DNA of 64,000 nt from positions 868,001 to 932,000 of the forward strand of contig NZ_FPCF01000001.1 in the NCBI RefSeq assembly GCF_900116895.1. The letters are read 5' to 3'. The notes under the pieces are model-generated. The model did no database searches, had not been told where the DNA came from, and saw only the letters and a program-made list of their open reading frames with translations. This document shows positions 54,511 to 64,000 of this stretch, one piece after another; within the stretch, counting starts at the first letter, position 1; every line of letters starts with the position of its first letter. The position numbers were made by a program, and so were the translations under genes. This DNA is from Pseudidiomarina donghaiensis (lineage in GTDB: Bacteria; Pseudomonadota; Gammaproteobacteria; Enterobacterales; Alteromonadaceae).

Positions 54511-55222
54511 TTTGCCCGACGCGCTTTCGGTTTTATACCATGATGATGTGTTAGTGGCGGTGGATAAGCCTAGTGGCTTATTGGTTCATCGTAGCTGGAT
54601 AGCGCGCGAGGCGACCGAGTTCGCCCTGCAGCGAGTGCGCGACCAAATTGGTCAGCGCGTGTATCCTGTGCATCGTCTTGATCGACCTACTTCAGGCATT
54701 TTACTCTTTGCTAAAGACCCAGACACCGCGCGCCTGATGACCGAGCAATTTGCCGAGCGCCAGGTGCTCAAGATTTATCATGCGGTGGTGCGTGGTTATT
54801 TAACCGATGGGGTAGTTGATTACCCACTAAAAGAAGAGCTGGATAAAATAGCTGACAAGCTAGCCGATCAAAACAAAGAAGCGCAGTCAGCGGTCACCGA
54901 GTACCGTTGCCTACAGCAAATTGAATTACCTTTCGCGGTCAGCAAAAAGCACGCAACGTCGCGTTATTCGTTAATGGAATTAACCCCCAAAACTGGGCGC
55001 AAACATCAGTTGCGCCGGCATATGTCGCACTTGCGCCACCCAATAATTGGTGACAGTAACCATGGTGATGGCCGCCACAACCGGTTTTTCAGAGAGCATT
55101 TTGGTCTTCAACGACTCATGTTGGCGGCTACTACTTTAGCGTTTGAACACCCGCACACAAAAAAGGCAGTTCGTATTGAACTGCCTATTCCCAATGAGTT
55201 ATTAAAGCCGTTTGCCGAATAG
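54503..55222 (+). CDS. truC: tRNA pseudouridine(65) synthase TruC
   Basis: A 239-residue RluA-family pseudouridine synthase with the catalytic aspartate in VHRLDRPTSG (about residue 54) and late motifs LTPKTGRKHQLRRHM and PIIGDSNHGDG. TruC makes pseudouridine 65 in tRNA-Ile and tRNA-Asp. ATG 54503 overlaps yqcC; the frame is open further upstream but inside yqcC. Its last 40 bases carry a terminator hairpin for the converging dapD transcript. Confidence 0.95.
   Translation: MSDLPDALSVLYHDDVLVAVDKPSGLLVHRSWIAREATEFALQRVRDQIGQRVYPVHRLDRPTSGILLFAKDPDTARLMTEQFAERQVLKIYHAVVRGYLTDGVVDYPLKEELDKIADKLADQNKEAQSAVTEYRCLQQIELPFAVSKKHATSRYSLMELTPKTGRKHQLRRHMSHLRHPIIGDSNHGDGRHNRFFREHFGLQRLMLAATTLAFEHPHTKKAVRIELPIPNELLKPFAE
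55157..55187 (-). terminator. dapD-side terminator embedded in the truC coding region
   Basis: Read on the minus strand: AGGCAGTTC AATAC GAACTGCCT followed by TTTTTTG. The 9-bp perfect stem lies 38-67 bases past the dapD stop and inside truC codons (KKAVRIELPI). Confidence 0.85.
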
Positions 55223-55223
55223 T

Positions 55224-56048
55224 TTATTCGGCTGCGCGTAAAAGCTCATTAATACCGACTTTGGCGCGTGTTTTGGCGTCAACTTTTTTCACAATAATTG
55301 CAGCATATAAGCTGTGTGAACCGTCTTTAGCTGGCAGGGAGCCTGGTACCACCACGGCGCCTGCCGGTACGCGGCCATAATGAATCTCACCGGTTTCACG
55401 GTCATAAATTCGTGTACTTTGGCCAATGTAAACGCCCATCGAAATAACCGCGCCTTCTTCCACAATTACGCCTTCGACAATTTCTGAGCGGGCCCCAATA
55501 AAGCAGTTATCTTCAATAATGGTCGGTGCGGCTTGCAACGGTTCAAGTACACCGCCAATACCAACACCACCTGACAAATGCACGTTTTTACCAATTTGCG
55601 CACATGAGCCAACGGTTGCCCAGGTATCAACCATGGTGCCTTCGCCCACATAGGCGCCGATATTCACGTAAGACGGCATTAACACCACGTTGCGACCAAT
55701 AAATGCGCCTTTGCGCACCATGGCTGGCGGTACGACGCGCATGCCTTCAGCACGGAAGCGGGCGTCGTCATAACCAATGAATTTGCTATCGACCTTGTCA
55801 AAAAAACGGGTTTCGCCGCCGTTCATCACGTGGTTGTCTTGCGTGCGAAACGACAGTAATACTGCTTTTTTAAGCCACTCGTTAACCACCCATTGGCCGT
55901 CAATTTTTTCGGCGACGCGATATTCGCCTTGGTCAATTTTTTGAATCACTTCGGTTAAGTCGCGTTGTAATTCAGCCGGTACACGGCTTGGAGAAATGTC
56001 CGCGCGCTGTTCAAATGCGGCTTCAATGCGTGCTTGTATACTGCTCAT
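55224..56048 (-). CDS. dapD: Tetrahydrodipicolinate N-succinyltransferase
   Basis: A 274-residue left-handed beta-helix acyltransferase. Hexapeptide repeats run through about 100-215 ([34 protein letters not shown]), typical of DapD. It succinylates tetrahydrodipicolinate in lysine and meso-diaminopimelate synthesis. It ends 1 base from truC (convergent) and follows glnD by 35 bases. Confidence 0.97.
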   Translation of the reverse strand: MSSIQARIEAAFEQRADISPSRVPAELQRDLTEVIQKIDQGEYRVAEKIDGQWVVNEWLKKAVLLSFRTQDNHVMNGGETRFFDKVDSKFIGYDDARFRAEGMRVVPPAMVRKGAFIGRNVVLMPSYVNIGAYVGEGTMVDTWATVGSCAQIGKNVHLSGGVGIGGVLEPLQAAPTIIEDNCFIGARSEIVEGVIVEEGAVISMGVYIGQSTRIYDRETGEIHYGRVPAGAVVVPGSLPAKDGSHSLYAAIIVKKVDAKTRAKVGINELLRAAE

Positions 56049-56083
56049 AGCGGTTCCTATTTTCTTGATGATTTGTCACCGTA

Positions 56084-58693
56084 TTAGCGGTTTAACGCGG
56101 CAACGATTTGTTTCTTTAACTGTTGCTTTTGTTCATCGCTAAGTGCCTCGTTACGGCGAGTGGTAACAATGAATAAATCTTCGGCTTGCTCGCCAACCGT
56201 GGTGATTTTAGCGGTTAGTATATTTAAGTCCAGTTGTTGTAGCACTTTTGCTACCCGAGCAACTAAGCCAGGGCGATCTAACGCGGTTAACTCAAATGCG
56301 GTTCGCCGAGGGTTACGTTCACTGACAAACTCCACCTTGGTGGTTACGGTAAAGTTACGTAATTGCCGTGGTAGACGACGGTGAGCACTCGGCGCTGGCT
56401 GACGTTGCCGTAATACATCGTGCAACTGCTGTTTTAGCGACTCTATTCGACGCACATCGGTTAATGGCTCGCCATCGTCTTGTAACACAACGAAGGTATC
56501 CATCACGTAGCCGTCACGCGTAGCAAGAATTTGTGCATCGTGAATACTCAAGGCTTGGCTGTCGAGCACAGCAGCCACTGCAGCAAATAGGTTTTCATGT
56601 TCCAAGTGGTACACAAATAGCTCGGTTGTGCCTTGGTTTGACTCGTCACCAACTAGTATGAGAGGCAACTGTTCATCGTCTTGCAGGGGCAAAATATATT
56701 GTGAGTGCCAAGCTATTTGCTCTGGCTGGTGCCGCAAAAAATAATCGGCGGTAAAGCGGCTCCATAATTCGTTTATGGATTGTGCGCTAAAACCCAAGCT
56801 CAATAGTAACCCCATGGCATGGGCTTGATGCTGGTGCACTCGCTGACGCATTTCATTAGCCGCAGAAGTTTTGCTGGTGGCTAAAAATTGGGTGGTTGCT
56901 TGGTATAGGTTTTCTAGTAAAGAGGCTTTCCAATTATTCCACAAGCTGCTGTTTGTGGCACGAATATCGGCCACAGTTAAGCAATATAAATAATCAAGCC
57001 GCCGCTGGGTTTTCACTGTGGCGGCAAAATCACGTACAACCTCGGGGTCGTGAATATCGCGTTTTTGTGCGGTTACAGACATGATTAAGTGGTGACGAAC
57101 CAACCAAGCAATCAGTTCGCCATCGGCGTCTGGTAGTTCATGTTGGCGCGCGAAATTTAAAGCGTCAACTTCGCCAAGCTCGGAGTGGTCACCGCCGCGG
57201 CCTTTAGCAATATCATGAAAAATACCCGCTAAAAATAGAAGTTCGGGCTTGTCCATACGTTTGACAATGGCCGCACATAATGGAAATTCTTGCTCAGCGT
57301 CTTCATTTTGGTAGCGGTATAAGTTGCGTACTAACCGGAATGTGTGTTCATCGACAGTGTAAGCATGGAATAAGTCAAACTGCATTTGCCCGACAATTTG
57401 TTGCCACTGGGGCAAGTAATTCGCCAGCAACTGGTGTTTATGCATAAGCCGAAAAGCCGCGCCACAGCCTTGTGGGTGCCTTAATAGCTGCATGAAAAGT
57501 TGGCGACATTCAGGATCTGAGTTGAGAGGCTGGCGTAGTTGTCGCCGCGCTTCACGTAGTAAACGAATGGTGTGTGCTTGCAAATGTTTAATGTGCGGGT
57601 TTTGAGCCACCAACAACATGCAATGAAGCAGGTTTTGTCGGTTTTCAAACACGCTGTCGTGGCGAGCTGCAATTAAACTGCCAATGGCTTCGAAGTGCTC
57701 ATTGAGGGGGCGCGGTTTAGGTTCGGTGCTACGGCCTAAAATGGTTTGCTCAAAAAATTGTAGCAACATGTCGTTTAGTTCAGTCACCCCGACGACGGCA
57801 TTAAAATAGTCTTTCATCATGGCTTCAACCGCACGTTTTCCGGGCTGGCCATAACCTAACCGAGCCGCGACGCCCGGTTGATAGTCAAACAATAAGCGAT
57901 CTTCTTTTTTGTTTGCTTCTAAGTGCAGTGCAAAGCGAATACGGCCCAGCAATTGCTGGTATTCGCGCAGCTCAAGCAGCTCTTCGGCACTGATATAGCC
58001 ATGTTGCACGAGGCTTTCGTCACTTTGTGTATGAAAATGGCGTTTAGCTATCCAACCAATGGTTTGAATGTCGCGCAGCCCACCTGGGTTGCTTTTCACG
58101 TTCGGTTCAAGGTTATACGAGGTACCGTGATAACGTTGATGCCGCTGTTGTTGTTCTTCGTATTTTGCTTGGTAGAAAGCGCGACTTGTCCATGGAAACT
58201 CGCGTTGCATTTGCCATAAAAAACGCTCGGCAAGGACATTGTCGCCGCATATGTAGCGTTGCTCCAACAGGCTCGTGGCAACTGTCACGTCAGTTGCTGC
58301 CTGCTCCAAACATTGACTTGGGGTGCGTACACTGTGGCCAACGTCTAGGCGTAAGTCCCAAAGCATTTGCACAAACTGACTAATTATTTGTTCTTGTTCA
58401 GCCGAGAGTGGCTGCTGATGTAAAAATAGCAAGTCAATGTCAGATTGCGGATGCAAGGTGCCGCGACCATAGCCTCCCACAGCAATAAGGCTTATCGCCG
58501 AATCAGGTAGTTCAGACTGCACCCAAAGCTGTGTTAACAACTGATCAATAAATTTGCTGCGGTGGGCCAGAAGATAATCGATATCAGCGGCGATAAAGGC
58601 TTCGGCGGACCATGCTTGATAAGCTTCAAGGCATTCGCGCCCCGTGGCTAATGTGACCGTGATTGGCCAGTTAGGTGGAGCGCTATGAGACAT
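56084..58693 (-). CDS. glnD: Bifunctional uridylyltransferase/uridylyl-removing enzyme GlnD
   Basis: An 869-residue nitrogen sensor. The nucleotidyltransferase motif GGYGRGTLHPQSDIDLLF is near residue 73, the HD domain FHDIAKGRGGDHSELG near residue 498, and two C-terminal ACT domains at about 680-865 (second begins TAFELTALDRPGLVARVAKV). It uridylylates or deuridylylates PII proteins in response to glutamine. The start is 4 bases after the map stop. Confidence 0.97.
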   Translation of the reverse strand: MSHSAPPNWPITVTLATGRECLEAYQAWSAEAFIAADIDYLLAHRSKFIDQLLTQLWVQSELPDSAISLIAVGGYGRGTLHPQSDIDLLFLHQQPLSAEQEQIISQFVQMLWDLRLDVGHSVRTPSQCLEQAATDVTVATSLLEQRYICGDNVLAERFLWQMQREFPWTSRAFYQAKYEEQQQRHQRYHGTSYNLEPNVKSNPGGLRDIQTIGWIAKRHFHTQSDESLVQHGYISAEELLELREYQQLLGRIRFALHLEANKKEDRLLFDYQPGVAARLGYGQPGKRAVEAMMKDYFNAVVGVTELNDMLLQFFEQTILGRSTEPKPRPLNEHFEAIGSLIAARHDSVFENRQNLLHCMLLVAQNPHIKHLQAHTIRLLREARRQLRQPLNSDPECRQLFMQLLRHPQGCGAAFRLMHKHQLLANYLPQWQQIVGQMQFDLFHAYTVDEHTFRLVRNLYRYQNEDAEQEFPLCAAIVKRMDKPELLFLAGIFHDIAKGRGGDHSELGEVDALNFARQHELPDADGELIAWLVRHHLIMSVTAQKRDIHDPEVVRDFAATVKTQRRLDYLYCLTVADIRATNSSLWNNWKASLLENLYQATTQFLATSKTSAANEMRQRVHQHQAHAMGLLLSLGFSAQSINELWSRFTADYFLRHQPEQIAWHSQYILPLQDDEQLPLILVGDESNQGTTELFVYHLEHENLFAAVAAVLDSQALSIHDAQILATRDGYVMDTFVVLQDDGEPLTDVRRIESLKQQLHDVLRQRQPAPSAHRRLPRQLRNFTVTTKVEFVSERNPRRTAFELTALDRPGLVARVAKVLQQLDLNILTAKITTVGEQAEDLFIVTTRRNEALSDEQKQQLKKQIVAALNR

Positions 58694-58697
58694 GGGC

Positions 58698-59486
58698 TTA
58701 GTTGGTGTGGCGAATAATACGCGGCAGGTCTTCGTCGCTGCGTAAAGTTAAGACTTCAACACCATCTTCGGTCACCAGCAAGGTGTGCTCCCACTGCGCG
58801 CTTAAACTACGGTCTTTGGTTAACACCGTCCAACCGTCGCGCATGAGTTTTGTATGGCGTTTGCCGGCATTGACCATAGGTTCAATGGTAAAACACATGC
58901 CCGGTTTTAATAAGTCGCCTGTACCCGCGGTACCGTAGTGCAAAATTTGTGGCTCTTCATGAAACACTGCACCAATGCCGTGACCGCAATATTCACGCAC
59001 AATAGAATACCCATGTTGTTCGGCATGCTTTTGAATAACGGCTGCGAAATCGCCCGTTCGCATACCCGGCTTAACCATTTTTATGGCCATGTACAGTGAC
59101 TCTTGGGTAACCCGAATAAGGCGTTCTGCTAAAATACTTGGCTTACCAACGACAAACATTTTTGATGTATCGCCATGATAACCATTTAGCTTTACGGTCA
59201 CATCAAGGTTCAGAATGTCGCCTTCTTTGAGTGGCTTTTCGTTCGGTATGCCGTGACACACCACATGATTTAACGAGGTACAAACCGATTTTGGAAACCC
59301 GTGGTAATTCAGTGGCGCAGGAATAGCACCGTGATCGACGATATAATCGTGACAAATTTGATTAATTTCGTCGGTGGTGACACCGGCTTTAATATATGGG
59401 CCAATCATTTCTAAAACGTCGGCTGCCAACTTACCTGCAGCACGCATTTTTTCGATTTCTTCAGGCGTTTTTATGGTAATGCTCAT
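58698..59486 (-). CDS. map: Type I methionine aminopeptidase
   Basis: A 262-residue pita-bread metallopeptidase removing N-terminal Met. Metal ligands are in LDVTVKLNGYHGD (about residue 95; two Asp), GHGIG (about residue 169; His), TIEPM (about residue 203; Glu) and WEHTLLVTEDG (about residue 233; Glu). Divergent from rpsB, upstream of glnD, as in E. coli. Confidence 0.97.
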   Translation of the reverse strand: MSITIKTPEEIEKMRAAGKLAADVLEMIGPYIKAGVTTDEINQICHDYIVDHGAIPAPLNYHGFPKSVCTSLNHVVCHGIPNEKPLKEGDILNLDVTVKLNGYHGDTSKMFVVGKPSILAERLIRVTQESLYMAIKMVKPGMRTGDFAAVIQKHAEQHGYSIVREYCGHGIGAVFHEEPQILHYGTAGTGDLLKPGMCFTIEPMVNAGKRHTKLMRDGWTVLTKDRSLSAQWEHTLLVTEDGVEVLTLRSDEDLPRIIRHTN

Positions 59487-59594
59487 GAGGTGTTAATAAT
59501 CCCTACGCAGTTTCGGTGCTTCAATGTGAAGCCAAGCCGTAAAATATTGCGCTAGTTTACCAATAAAGAGGGTGGTCGTGAAGCGCTGAAAAAC

Positions 59595-59780
59595 TTGATT
59601 TATAGGCTTTGTTTATGGTATAAAGCGCCCGCAATTTTTAATTGCAAAAACTAACTTAAACACACACATACATCGACACATAGGTCGGGGTGCCCAAAAT
59701 CTAGCGGCTAACATGGTTGCAGAGTATGGGTCGAACTATGGGATGTATGGAGGCATAACCCCTTAAAAAGGAAAAAGATC
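59595..59780 (+). promoter_or_regulatory. rpsB promoter and 5' leader
   Basis: A sigma-70-like promoter, TTGATT (59595-59600), 18 bases, TATAAA (59619-59624), is followed by a roughly 150-base leader. The leader has GGTCGGGGTGCC near 59682 and ATAACCCC near 59756, which could pair at a distance. Long rpsB leaders carry the autoregulatory S2-binding site in gammaproteobacteria. The map-rpsB gap (59487-59780) contains no other gene. Confidence 0.65.
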
Positions 59781-60512
59781 ATGGCAAACGTGTCAATGCG
59801 TGACATGCTGAAAGCTGGTGTACATTTTGGTCACCAAACCCGTTTCTGGAACCCAAAAATGAAGCCGTTCATTTTTGGCGCGCGTAACAAGATTCATATC
59901 ATCAACCTTGAGAAAACTGTGCCGATGTTCAACGACGCGTTGAACTTCTTGCAACACGTTGCTGCAAACAAAGGTAAAATTTTGTTTGTTGGTACTAAGC
60001 GTGCGGCATCTCAGCCAGTTCAAGAAGCTGCAGTGAGCTGTAACCAGTTCTTTGTTAACCATCGTTGGTTAGGTGGTATGTTGACTAACTGGAAAACAGT
60101 TCGTCAGTCAATCAAGCGCTTAAAAGAACTTGAAACCATGAGCCAAGACGGTACTTTCGAAAAGCTGACCAAGAAAGAAGCGTTGGTTAACACCCGCGAA
60201 ATGGAAAAGCTTGAGAAGAGCCTTGGCGGTATTAAAGATATGGCTGGCTTGCCAGACGTATTGTTTGTAATTGATGCTGATCACGAGCACATTGCAATTA
60301 AAGAAGCGAATAACTTGGGTATTCCAGTTATCTCGGTTGTTGATACCAACTCAAACCCTGATGGCGTTGATTACGTAATTCCTGGTAACGACGATGCGAT
60401 TCGTGCGGTACAGTTGTACCTGAACGCTGCAGCTGCTGCTATTAACGACGCGCGTGGCGCCGTTGTTGAAGGCAAAGCTGACGATTTCGTTGAAGCTGAA
60501 GAAACTGAATAA
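59781..60512 (+). CDS. rpsB: 30S ribosomal protein S2
   Basis: A 243-residue S2 protein: [20 protein letters not shown] at the N-terminus, FVGTKRAA near residue 67, [14 protein letters not shown] near residue 91 and the late [20 protein letters not shown]. Preceded by AAAAGGAAAAA. Its acidic C-terminal tail ([15 protein letters not shown]) is typical. tsf follows after 25 bases. Confidence 0.98.
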   Translation: MANVSMRDMLKAGVHFGHQTRFWNPKMKPFIFGARNKIHIINLEKTVPMFNDALNFLQHVAANKGKILFVGTKRAASQPVQEAAVSCNQFFVNHRWLGGMLTNWKTVRQSIKRLKELETMSQDGTFEKLTKKEALVNTREMEKLEKSLGGIKDMAGLPDVLFVIDADHEHIAIKEANNLGIPVISVVDTNSNPDGVDYVIPGNDDAIRAVQLYLNAAAAAINDARGAVVEGKADDFVEAEETE

Positions 60513-60537
60513 AGTCATCTGATTAGAGGACAAATAC

Positions 60538-61416
60538 ATGGCTATTACAGCAGCTCTGGTTAAAGAACTGCGCGAGCGCACTGGCGCTGGCATGATGGAT
60601 TGCAAAAAAGCATTGGAAGAGACCGGCGGCGATATCGACGCGGCGATCGAAAACATGCGTAAAAGTGGTCAAGCGAAAGCAGCTAAGAAAGCTGGTCGCG
60701 TAGCTGCTGAAGGTGTAATCCTGACTAAAACCGAAGGTAACGTAGGTACTTTGGTTGAATTGAACTGTGAAACTGACTTCGTTGCACGTGACGAAAGCTT
60801 CTTAGCTTTCGGTGACAAAGTAATCAACGCTGCATTTAACAGCAAGCACTCTGATGTTGAAGCGCTTAAAGCGACTAACATTGGTGACGGCACTGTTGAA
60901 GAAGTTCGTGAAGCTTTGGTTGCGAAAATCGGTGAGAACATGAACGTTCGCCGCGTTATCACTCTTGAAGGTGGTGACTTGGTAGAAGCTTATGTTCACG
61001 GCGGTCGTATTGGCGTGTTGGTTGCTATTACTGGCGGTGACGCTGACTTAGCAAAAGACATCGCAATGCACGTAGCTGCAAGTGCTCCACAGTTTGTGAA
61101 GCCAGAAGACGTCTCTGCAGAAGTTGTTGAAAAAGAACGCGCAATTCAACTTGATATCGCAATGCAAAGTGGCAAGCCACAAGACATCGCAGAAAAAATG
61201 GTTGAAGGCCGTATGCGTAAATTCACTGGCGAGATCAGCTTAACTGGTCAAGCGTTTGTGAAAGATCCGTCAATAACTGTTGCTGACTTGCTGAAGCAAA
61301 AAGGCGCTGACGTTCTTACTTTTGTTCGCTTTGAAGTGGGCGAAGGTATTGAGAAGAAGTCAGAAGACTTTGCTGCTGAAGTTCAAGCACAAATGGCTGC
61401 AGCGAAAAAGGCTTAA
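60538..61416 (+). CDS. tsf: Elongation factor Ts
   Basis: A 292-residue nucleotide exchange factor for EF-Tu. [18 protein letters not shown] is near residue 11, the TDFVA segment ([10 protein letters not shown]) near residue 79, and the C-terminal module [20 protein letters not shown] is complete. Cotranscribed with rpsB; a terminator follows 42 bases after the stop. Confidence 0.98.
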   Translation: MAITAALVKELRERTGAGMMDCKKALEETGGDIDAAIENMRKSGQAKAAKKAGRVAAEGVILTKTEGNVGTLVELNCETDFVARDESFLAFGDKVINAAFNSKHSDVEALKATNIGDGTVEEVREALVAKIGENMNVRRVITLEGGDLVEAYVHGGRIGVLVAITGGDADLAKDIAMHVAASAPQFVKPEDVSAEVVEKERAIQLDIAMQSGKPQDIAEKMVEGRMRKFTGEISLTGQAFVKDPSITVADLLKQKGADVLTFVRFEVGEGIEKKSEDFAAEVQAQMAAAKKA

Positions 61417-61458
61417 TGCCAATGACGCTAGCCACGACGAGCTACAGTCGATAATAGA

Positions 61459-61494
61459 AACCGCATCTTGCTCGGCAGGATGCGGTTTTTTTTA
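61459..61494 (+). terminator. Rho-independent terminator after tsf
   Basis: AACCGCATC / GATGCGGTT stem with an 11-base loop, ending in a run of eight T. It separates rpsB-tsf from pyrH-frr. Confidence 0.92.
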
Positions 61495-61533
61495 GGGTAA
61501 AACCCAATAAAAACCTGAACATGGAGCGAACTG

Positions 61534-62277
61534 ATGACACCAACCAAACCTGCATACCGTCGCGTGCTACTGAAATTAAGTGGCGAAGCGTTAATGGGCG
61601 ATGAGCCTTTTGGCATTGATGCAAAAGTTCTGGACCGAATGGCTCAGGAAATTAAAGAACTTGTTGAACTAGGCGTTCAAGTAGGCCTGGTTATTGGTGG
61701 CGGTAATTTGTTCCGCGGTGAAGGCTTAGCGAAAGCGGGTATGAACCGTGTTGTTGGTGACCACATGGGTATGCTAGCAACGGTAATGAACGGCTTGGCC
61801 ATGCGCGACGCATTGCACCGTGCATTTGTGAACGCACGCTTGATGTCAGCCATTGAACTAAACGGTGTGTGTGACAGTTATAACTGGGCCGACGCAATTA
61901 GCTTGTTAAAGTCAGGGCGAGTCGTCATTTTTTCTGCGGGCACCGGCAATCCGTTCTTTACCACAGACTCAGCCGCGTGCTTACGCGGTATTGAAATTGA
62001 AGCCGATTTAGTTCTCAAAGGCACCAAAGTTGATGGCGTTTATTCAGCCGACCCAGTGAAAGATCCAAATGCGCAACTTTACAGTCAAATCAGTTATACT
62101 GAGGTACTGCAAAAGCAGTTAAAAGTAATGGATTTAGCCGCGTTTACCTTAGCGCGCGACCATAATCTACCGATTCGGGTATTTAACATGAATAAACCTG
62201 GCGCCTTGCGCGCGGTGATTATGGGTGAAGAAGAAGGTACACTCATTGCAAATGAAAGCGTGATTGAGCAAGCATAA
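61534..62277 (+). CDS. pyrH: Uridylate kinase
   Basis: A 247-residue UMP kinase of the amino-acid-kinase fold. It shows [13 protein letters not shown] near residue 10, [10 protein letters not shown] near residue 53, [13 protein letters not shown] near residue 136 and the [14 protein letters not shown] segment near residue 163. Makes UDP. frr follows after 12 bases. Confidence 0.98.
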   Translation: MTPTKPAYRRVLLKLSGEALMGDEPFGIDAKVLDRMAQEIKELVELGVQVGLVIGGGNLFRGEGLAKAGMNRVVGDHMGMLATVMNGLAMRDALHRAFVNARLMSAIELNGVCDSYNWADAISLLKSGRVVIFSAGTGNPFFTTDSAACLRGIEIEADLVLKGTKVDGVYSADPVKDPNAQLYSQISYTEVLQKQLKVMDLAAFTLARDHNLPIRVFNMNKPGALRAVIMGEEEGTLIANESVIEQA

Positions 62278-62289
62278 AGGAAATAAAAC

Positions 62290-62847
62290 GTGATTAACGA
62301 GATTAAACAAGACGCTAAACAGCGTATGGAAAAGAGCGTAGAAGCGCTGCGTTCACAAATTTCTAAGGTGCGCACCGGGCGTGCTCACCCAAGTATTCTA
62401 GATGGCGTTATGGTGCCATATTATGGGGCTGATACGCCGCTGAAGCAGTTGGCCAATATTACGGTTGAAGATTCACGCACGTTAGCTTTGACGGTTTTTG
62501 ACAAATCATCAGCTGGTGCGGTTGAAAAAGCCATTATGACTTCTGACCTGGGGCTAAACCCAGCTTCAGCTGGCACGGTGATTCGCGTGCCGTTACCGCC
62601 GTTAACCGAAGAGCGTCGCCGCGACTTGGTAAAAGTTGTGCGCAATGAAGCAGAGCAAGGGCGTGTAGCGGTGCGTAATATTCGTCGTGATGCGAACAGT
62701 GACTTAAAAGAGTTATTAAAAGAGAAAGAGATCACAGAAGACGAAGAACGCAAAGGTACGGAAGAAATTCAAAAGCTTACAGATACTTACATTGCGAAAA
62801 TTGACGAGCTTCTGGCAGAAAAAGAAAAAGATTTGATGGAAGTTTAA
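62290..62847 (+). CDS. frr: Ribosome recycling factor
   Basis: A 185-residue factor that splits post-termination ribosomes with EF-G. It has the typical [14 protein letters not shown] near residue 27, [28 protein letters not shown] near residue 98 and the C-terminal coiled helix. The GTG start at 62290 follows AAAGGAAAT. Confidence 0.98.
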   Translation: MINEIKQDAKQRMEKSVEALRSQISKVRTGRAHPSILDGVMVPYYGADTPLKQLANITVEDSRTLALTVFDKSSAGAVEKAIMTSDLGLNPASAGTVIRVPLPPLTEERRRDLVKVVRNEAEQGRVAVRNIRRDANSDLKELLKEKEITEDEERKGTEEIQKLTDTYIAKIDELLAEKEKDLMEV

Positions 62848-62867
62848 GCAGTTGCTCTGAAACCACG

Positions 62868-62896
62868 TTGGTGGATAGCGCCGTGTCAGGTATACT
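62868..62896 (+). promoter_or_regulatory. Putative uppS promoter overlapping the frr terminator
   Basis: TTGGTG (62868-62873), 17 bases, TATACT (62891-62896). The -10 box lies in the loop of the hairpin at 62878-62912, so transcription would start just after it. Confidence 0.6.
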
Positions 62897-62912
62897 CGCA
62901 CGGCGTTTTTTC
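62878..62912 (+). terminator. Terminator-like hairpin after frr
   Basis: CGCCGTG / CACGGCG stem with a 13-base loop, then TTTTTT. The stem is short and the loop long, so strength is uncertain. Confidence 0.7.
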
Positions 62913-62921
62913 TTGTATGGC

Positions 62922-63701
62922 ATGACTATGACAGCAGCGGAAGTCTCAACAATTAAAATGCCGCGACATGTGGCAATTATCATGGATGGTAATGGGCGCT
63001 GGGCCAAATTGCGCGGCAAACGTCGAACCTTCGGGCACAAAGCCGGAGCTGAGGCGGTGCGCGCGGCGGTGCAGTTTGCGCGTAAAAAAGGCATTGAGTC
63101 ACTCACGTTATTTGCGTTTAGTAGCGAAAACTGGAAGCGCCCAGAGCAAGAAGTTTCAGTATTAATGGAGCTTTTTATGACGGTGCTCAAGCGCGAAGTG
63201 AAGAAGCTACATAAGCACAACGTGCGGTTACGAATTGTTGGTGACAAGTCTGCGTTTAGCGCTCGGCTGCAAAAGCAGATGCTCGAGGCTGAAACTTTAA
63301 CGGCGGAAAATACTGCGTTAAATTTAAATATAGCGGCAAATTACGGTGGGCGTTGGGATATCGTTCAAGCAACGCAAAAGCTGGCAACCGAAGTAAAAGC
63401 AGGGCGGTTAGAGCCAACTGCAATTACTGAGACCATGTTAGCTGAACAACTTGAACTAGCTGACCAACCCATTCCTGATTTGTTAATAAGAACAGGTGGC
63501 GAACACCGAATTAGTAATTTTCTGTTATGGCAACTGGCCTATGCAGAGTTCTATTTTAGTAAGGTACTATGGCCAGACTTTGATGACCGTGAATTTGCCG
63601 CGGCCATTGCTGATTTTAGCTGTCGCGAACGCCGTTTTGGGTTAACCAGCGAACAGTTACAACAAGCCATTTTAGATACCGATGTGACAACCGGGGAATA
63701 A
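62922..63701 (+). CDS. uppS: Undecaprenyl diphosphate synthase
   Basis: A 259-residue cis-prenyltransferase making the C55 lipid carrier precursor for cell-wall polymers. [13 protein letters not shown] (catalytic Asp, about residue 21), [10 protein letters not shown] near residue 39, [11 protein letters not shown] near residue 66 and the late [19 protein letters not shown] are all present. The start is ATG 62922 or 62928; neither has a strong ribosome-binding site. In E. coli dxr lies between frr and uppS; here it is absent from that position. Confidence 0.96.
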   Translation: MTMTAAEVSTIKMPRHVAIIMDGNGRWAKLRGKRRTFGHKAGAEAVRAAVQFARKKGIESLTLFAFSSENWKRPEQEVSVLMELFMTVLKREVKKLHKHNVRLRIVGDKSAFSARLQKQMLEAETLTAENTALNLNIAANYGGRWDIVQATQKLATEVKAGRLEPTAITETMLAEQLELADQPIPDLLIRTGGEHRISNFLLWQLAYAEFYFSKVLWPDFDDREFAAAIADFSCRERRFGLTSEQLQQAILDTDVTTGE

Positions 63702-63702
63702 T

Positions 63703-64000
63703 TTGCTGAAACAACGTTTAATCACTGCGCTTATTTTAATTCCGCTAGCCCTTTATGCGGTTTTTGCTTTGCCGTTGTTTTGGTTTGCAGCCGCAGTGCT
63801 GCTGCTAATGACAGCTGGCGCATGGGAATGGGCACCACTGATGAACGTAACGCGTCGTAGTGGTCGCATTGCCTATACGGTATTTATTGCGGCGGTTTTA
63901 GCGTTGCTTATGTGGGTGGTGCCATTACACAAAGTTTGGCAGGATGGCGAATTAGCCCCTGTTATTCATTGGCTTATTGTTGCTGGCTGCGTTTGGTGGT
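63703..64000 (+). CDS. cdsA: Phosphatidate cytidylyltransferase, N-terminal part
   Basis: Starts TTG 63703, one base after the uppS stop, with GGGG seven bases upstream, and is open to the right edge (99 codons). The sequence begins LKQRLITALILIPLALYAVF and contains several TM segments (FWFAAAVLLLMTAGAWEWAP, TVFIAAVLALLMWVV). The KQRxxTAxxLIP start and the position after uppS identify CdsA, which makes CDP-diacylglycerol. The catalytic region lies beyond the window. Confidence 0.92.
   Translation, partial: MLKQRLITALILIPLALYAVFALPLFWFAAAVLLLMTAGAWEWAPLMNVTRRSGRIAYTVFIAAVLALLMWVVPLHKVWQDGELAPVIHWLIVAGCVWW

Overview
The window is chromosomal DNA of a gammaproteobacterium, most likely an Alteromonadales member near Idiomarina/Pseudidiomarina. 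I infer this from the sixA-smrB-prmB-aroC-epmC, ppnN-queF-syd...yqcC-truC and dapD-glnD-map/rpsB-tsf-pyrH-frr-uppS-cdsA gene orders, the GcvA-RlmM pairing, an H-NS family protein, and complete liu (leucine) and mms (valine) catabolic clusters typical of marine amino-acid-using bacteria. No tRNA, rRNA or CRISPR array was seen.

Layout. 1-7.5 kb: end of an RnfH-like gene, sixA/smrB (convergent), prmB-aroC-epmC, a tiny lipoprotein overlapping an ATP-NAD kinase-like gene, a putidaredoxin-type ferredoxin, and a purine permease with gpt. 7.6-15.4 kb (mostly minus strand): proS, trmO, a secreted DUF4097 protein, H-NS, ETF-ubiquinone oxidoreductase and a membrane GGDEF/EAL protein whose EAL half looks catalytically dead. 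15.4-24.3 kb: liuR-liuA-B-C-D-E plus acetoacetyl-CoA synthetase, taking isovaleryl-CoA to acetoacetate and acetoacetyl-CoA. A divergent thiolase finishes the job, and a near-perfect LiuR-type palindrome lies between the two transcription units. ETF-QO accepts electrons from the acyl-CoA dehydrogenases. 25.6-34 kb: EamA exporter and an AraC (MmsR-like) regulator divergent from mmsA-acd-HIBCH-mmsB-SDR (valine route), then gcvA, an alpha/beta hydrolase and rlmM.

35.9-47.2 kb is the unusual part: an accessory island of orphan Rhs C-terminal cassettes with no full-length rhs gene in view. Four nearly identical copies of the Rhs core 3' end, plus two degraded ones, are each joined to a different tip and followed by a visibly AT-rich putative immunity gene. 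Tips: a lipase (with ankyrin-repeat immunity), a zincin metalloprotease, an unknown glycine-rich tip, a second truncated zincin, and two JAB/DUF4329-like HxH tips sharing one immunity family. Several tips are broken by single lesions (homopolymer indels, one in-frame TGA, an out-of-frame junction), whereas all the downstream immunity genes are open. Five of the six begin with a signal peptide or lipobox-like sequence. A roughly 110-bp repeat and IS256-like end/transposase remnants punctuate the island.

47.3-64 kb returns to housekeeping: NAD-type isocitrate dehydrogenase, a DUF3192 protein, ppnN, queF, syd, a GNAT/Mpo1-like/DUF3301/DUF3549 block, yqcC-truC, dapD-glnD-map, and the rpsB-tsf, pyrH-frr and uppS-cdsA units. 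cdsA runs off the right edge.
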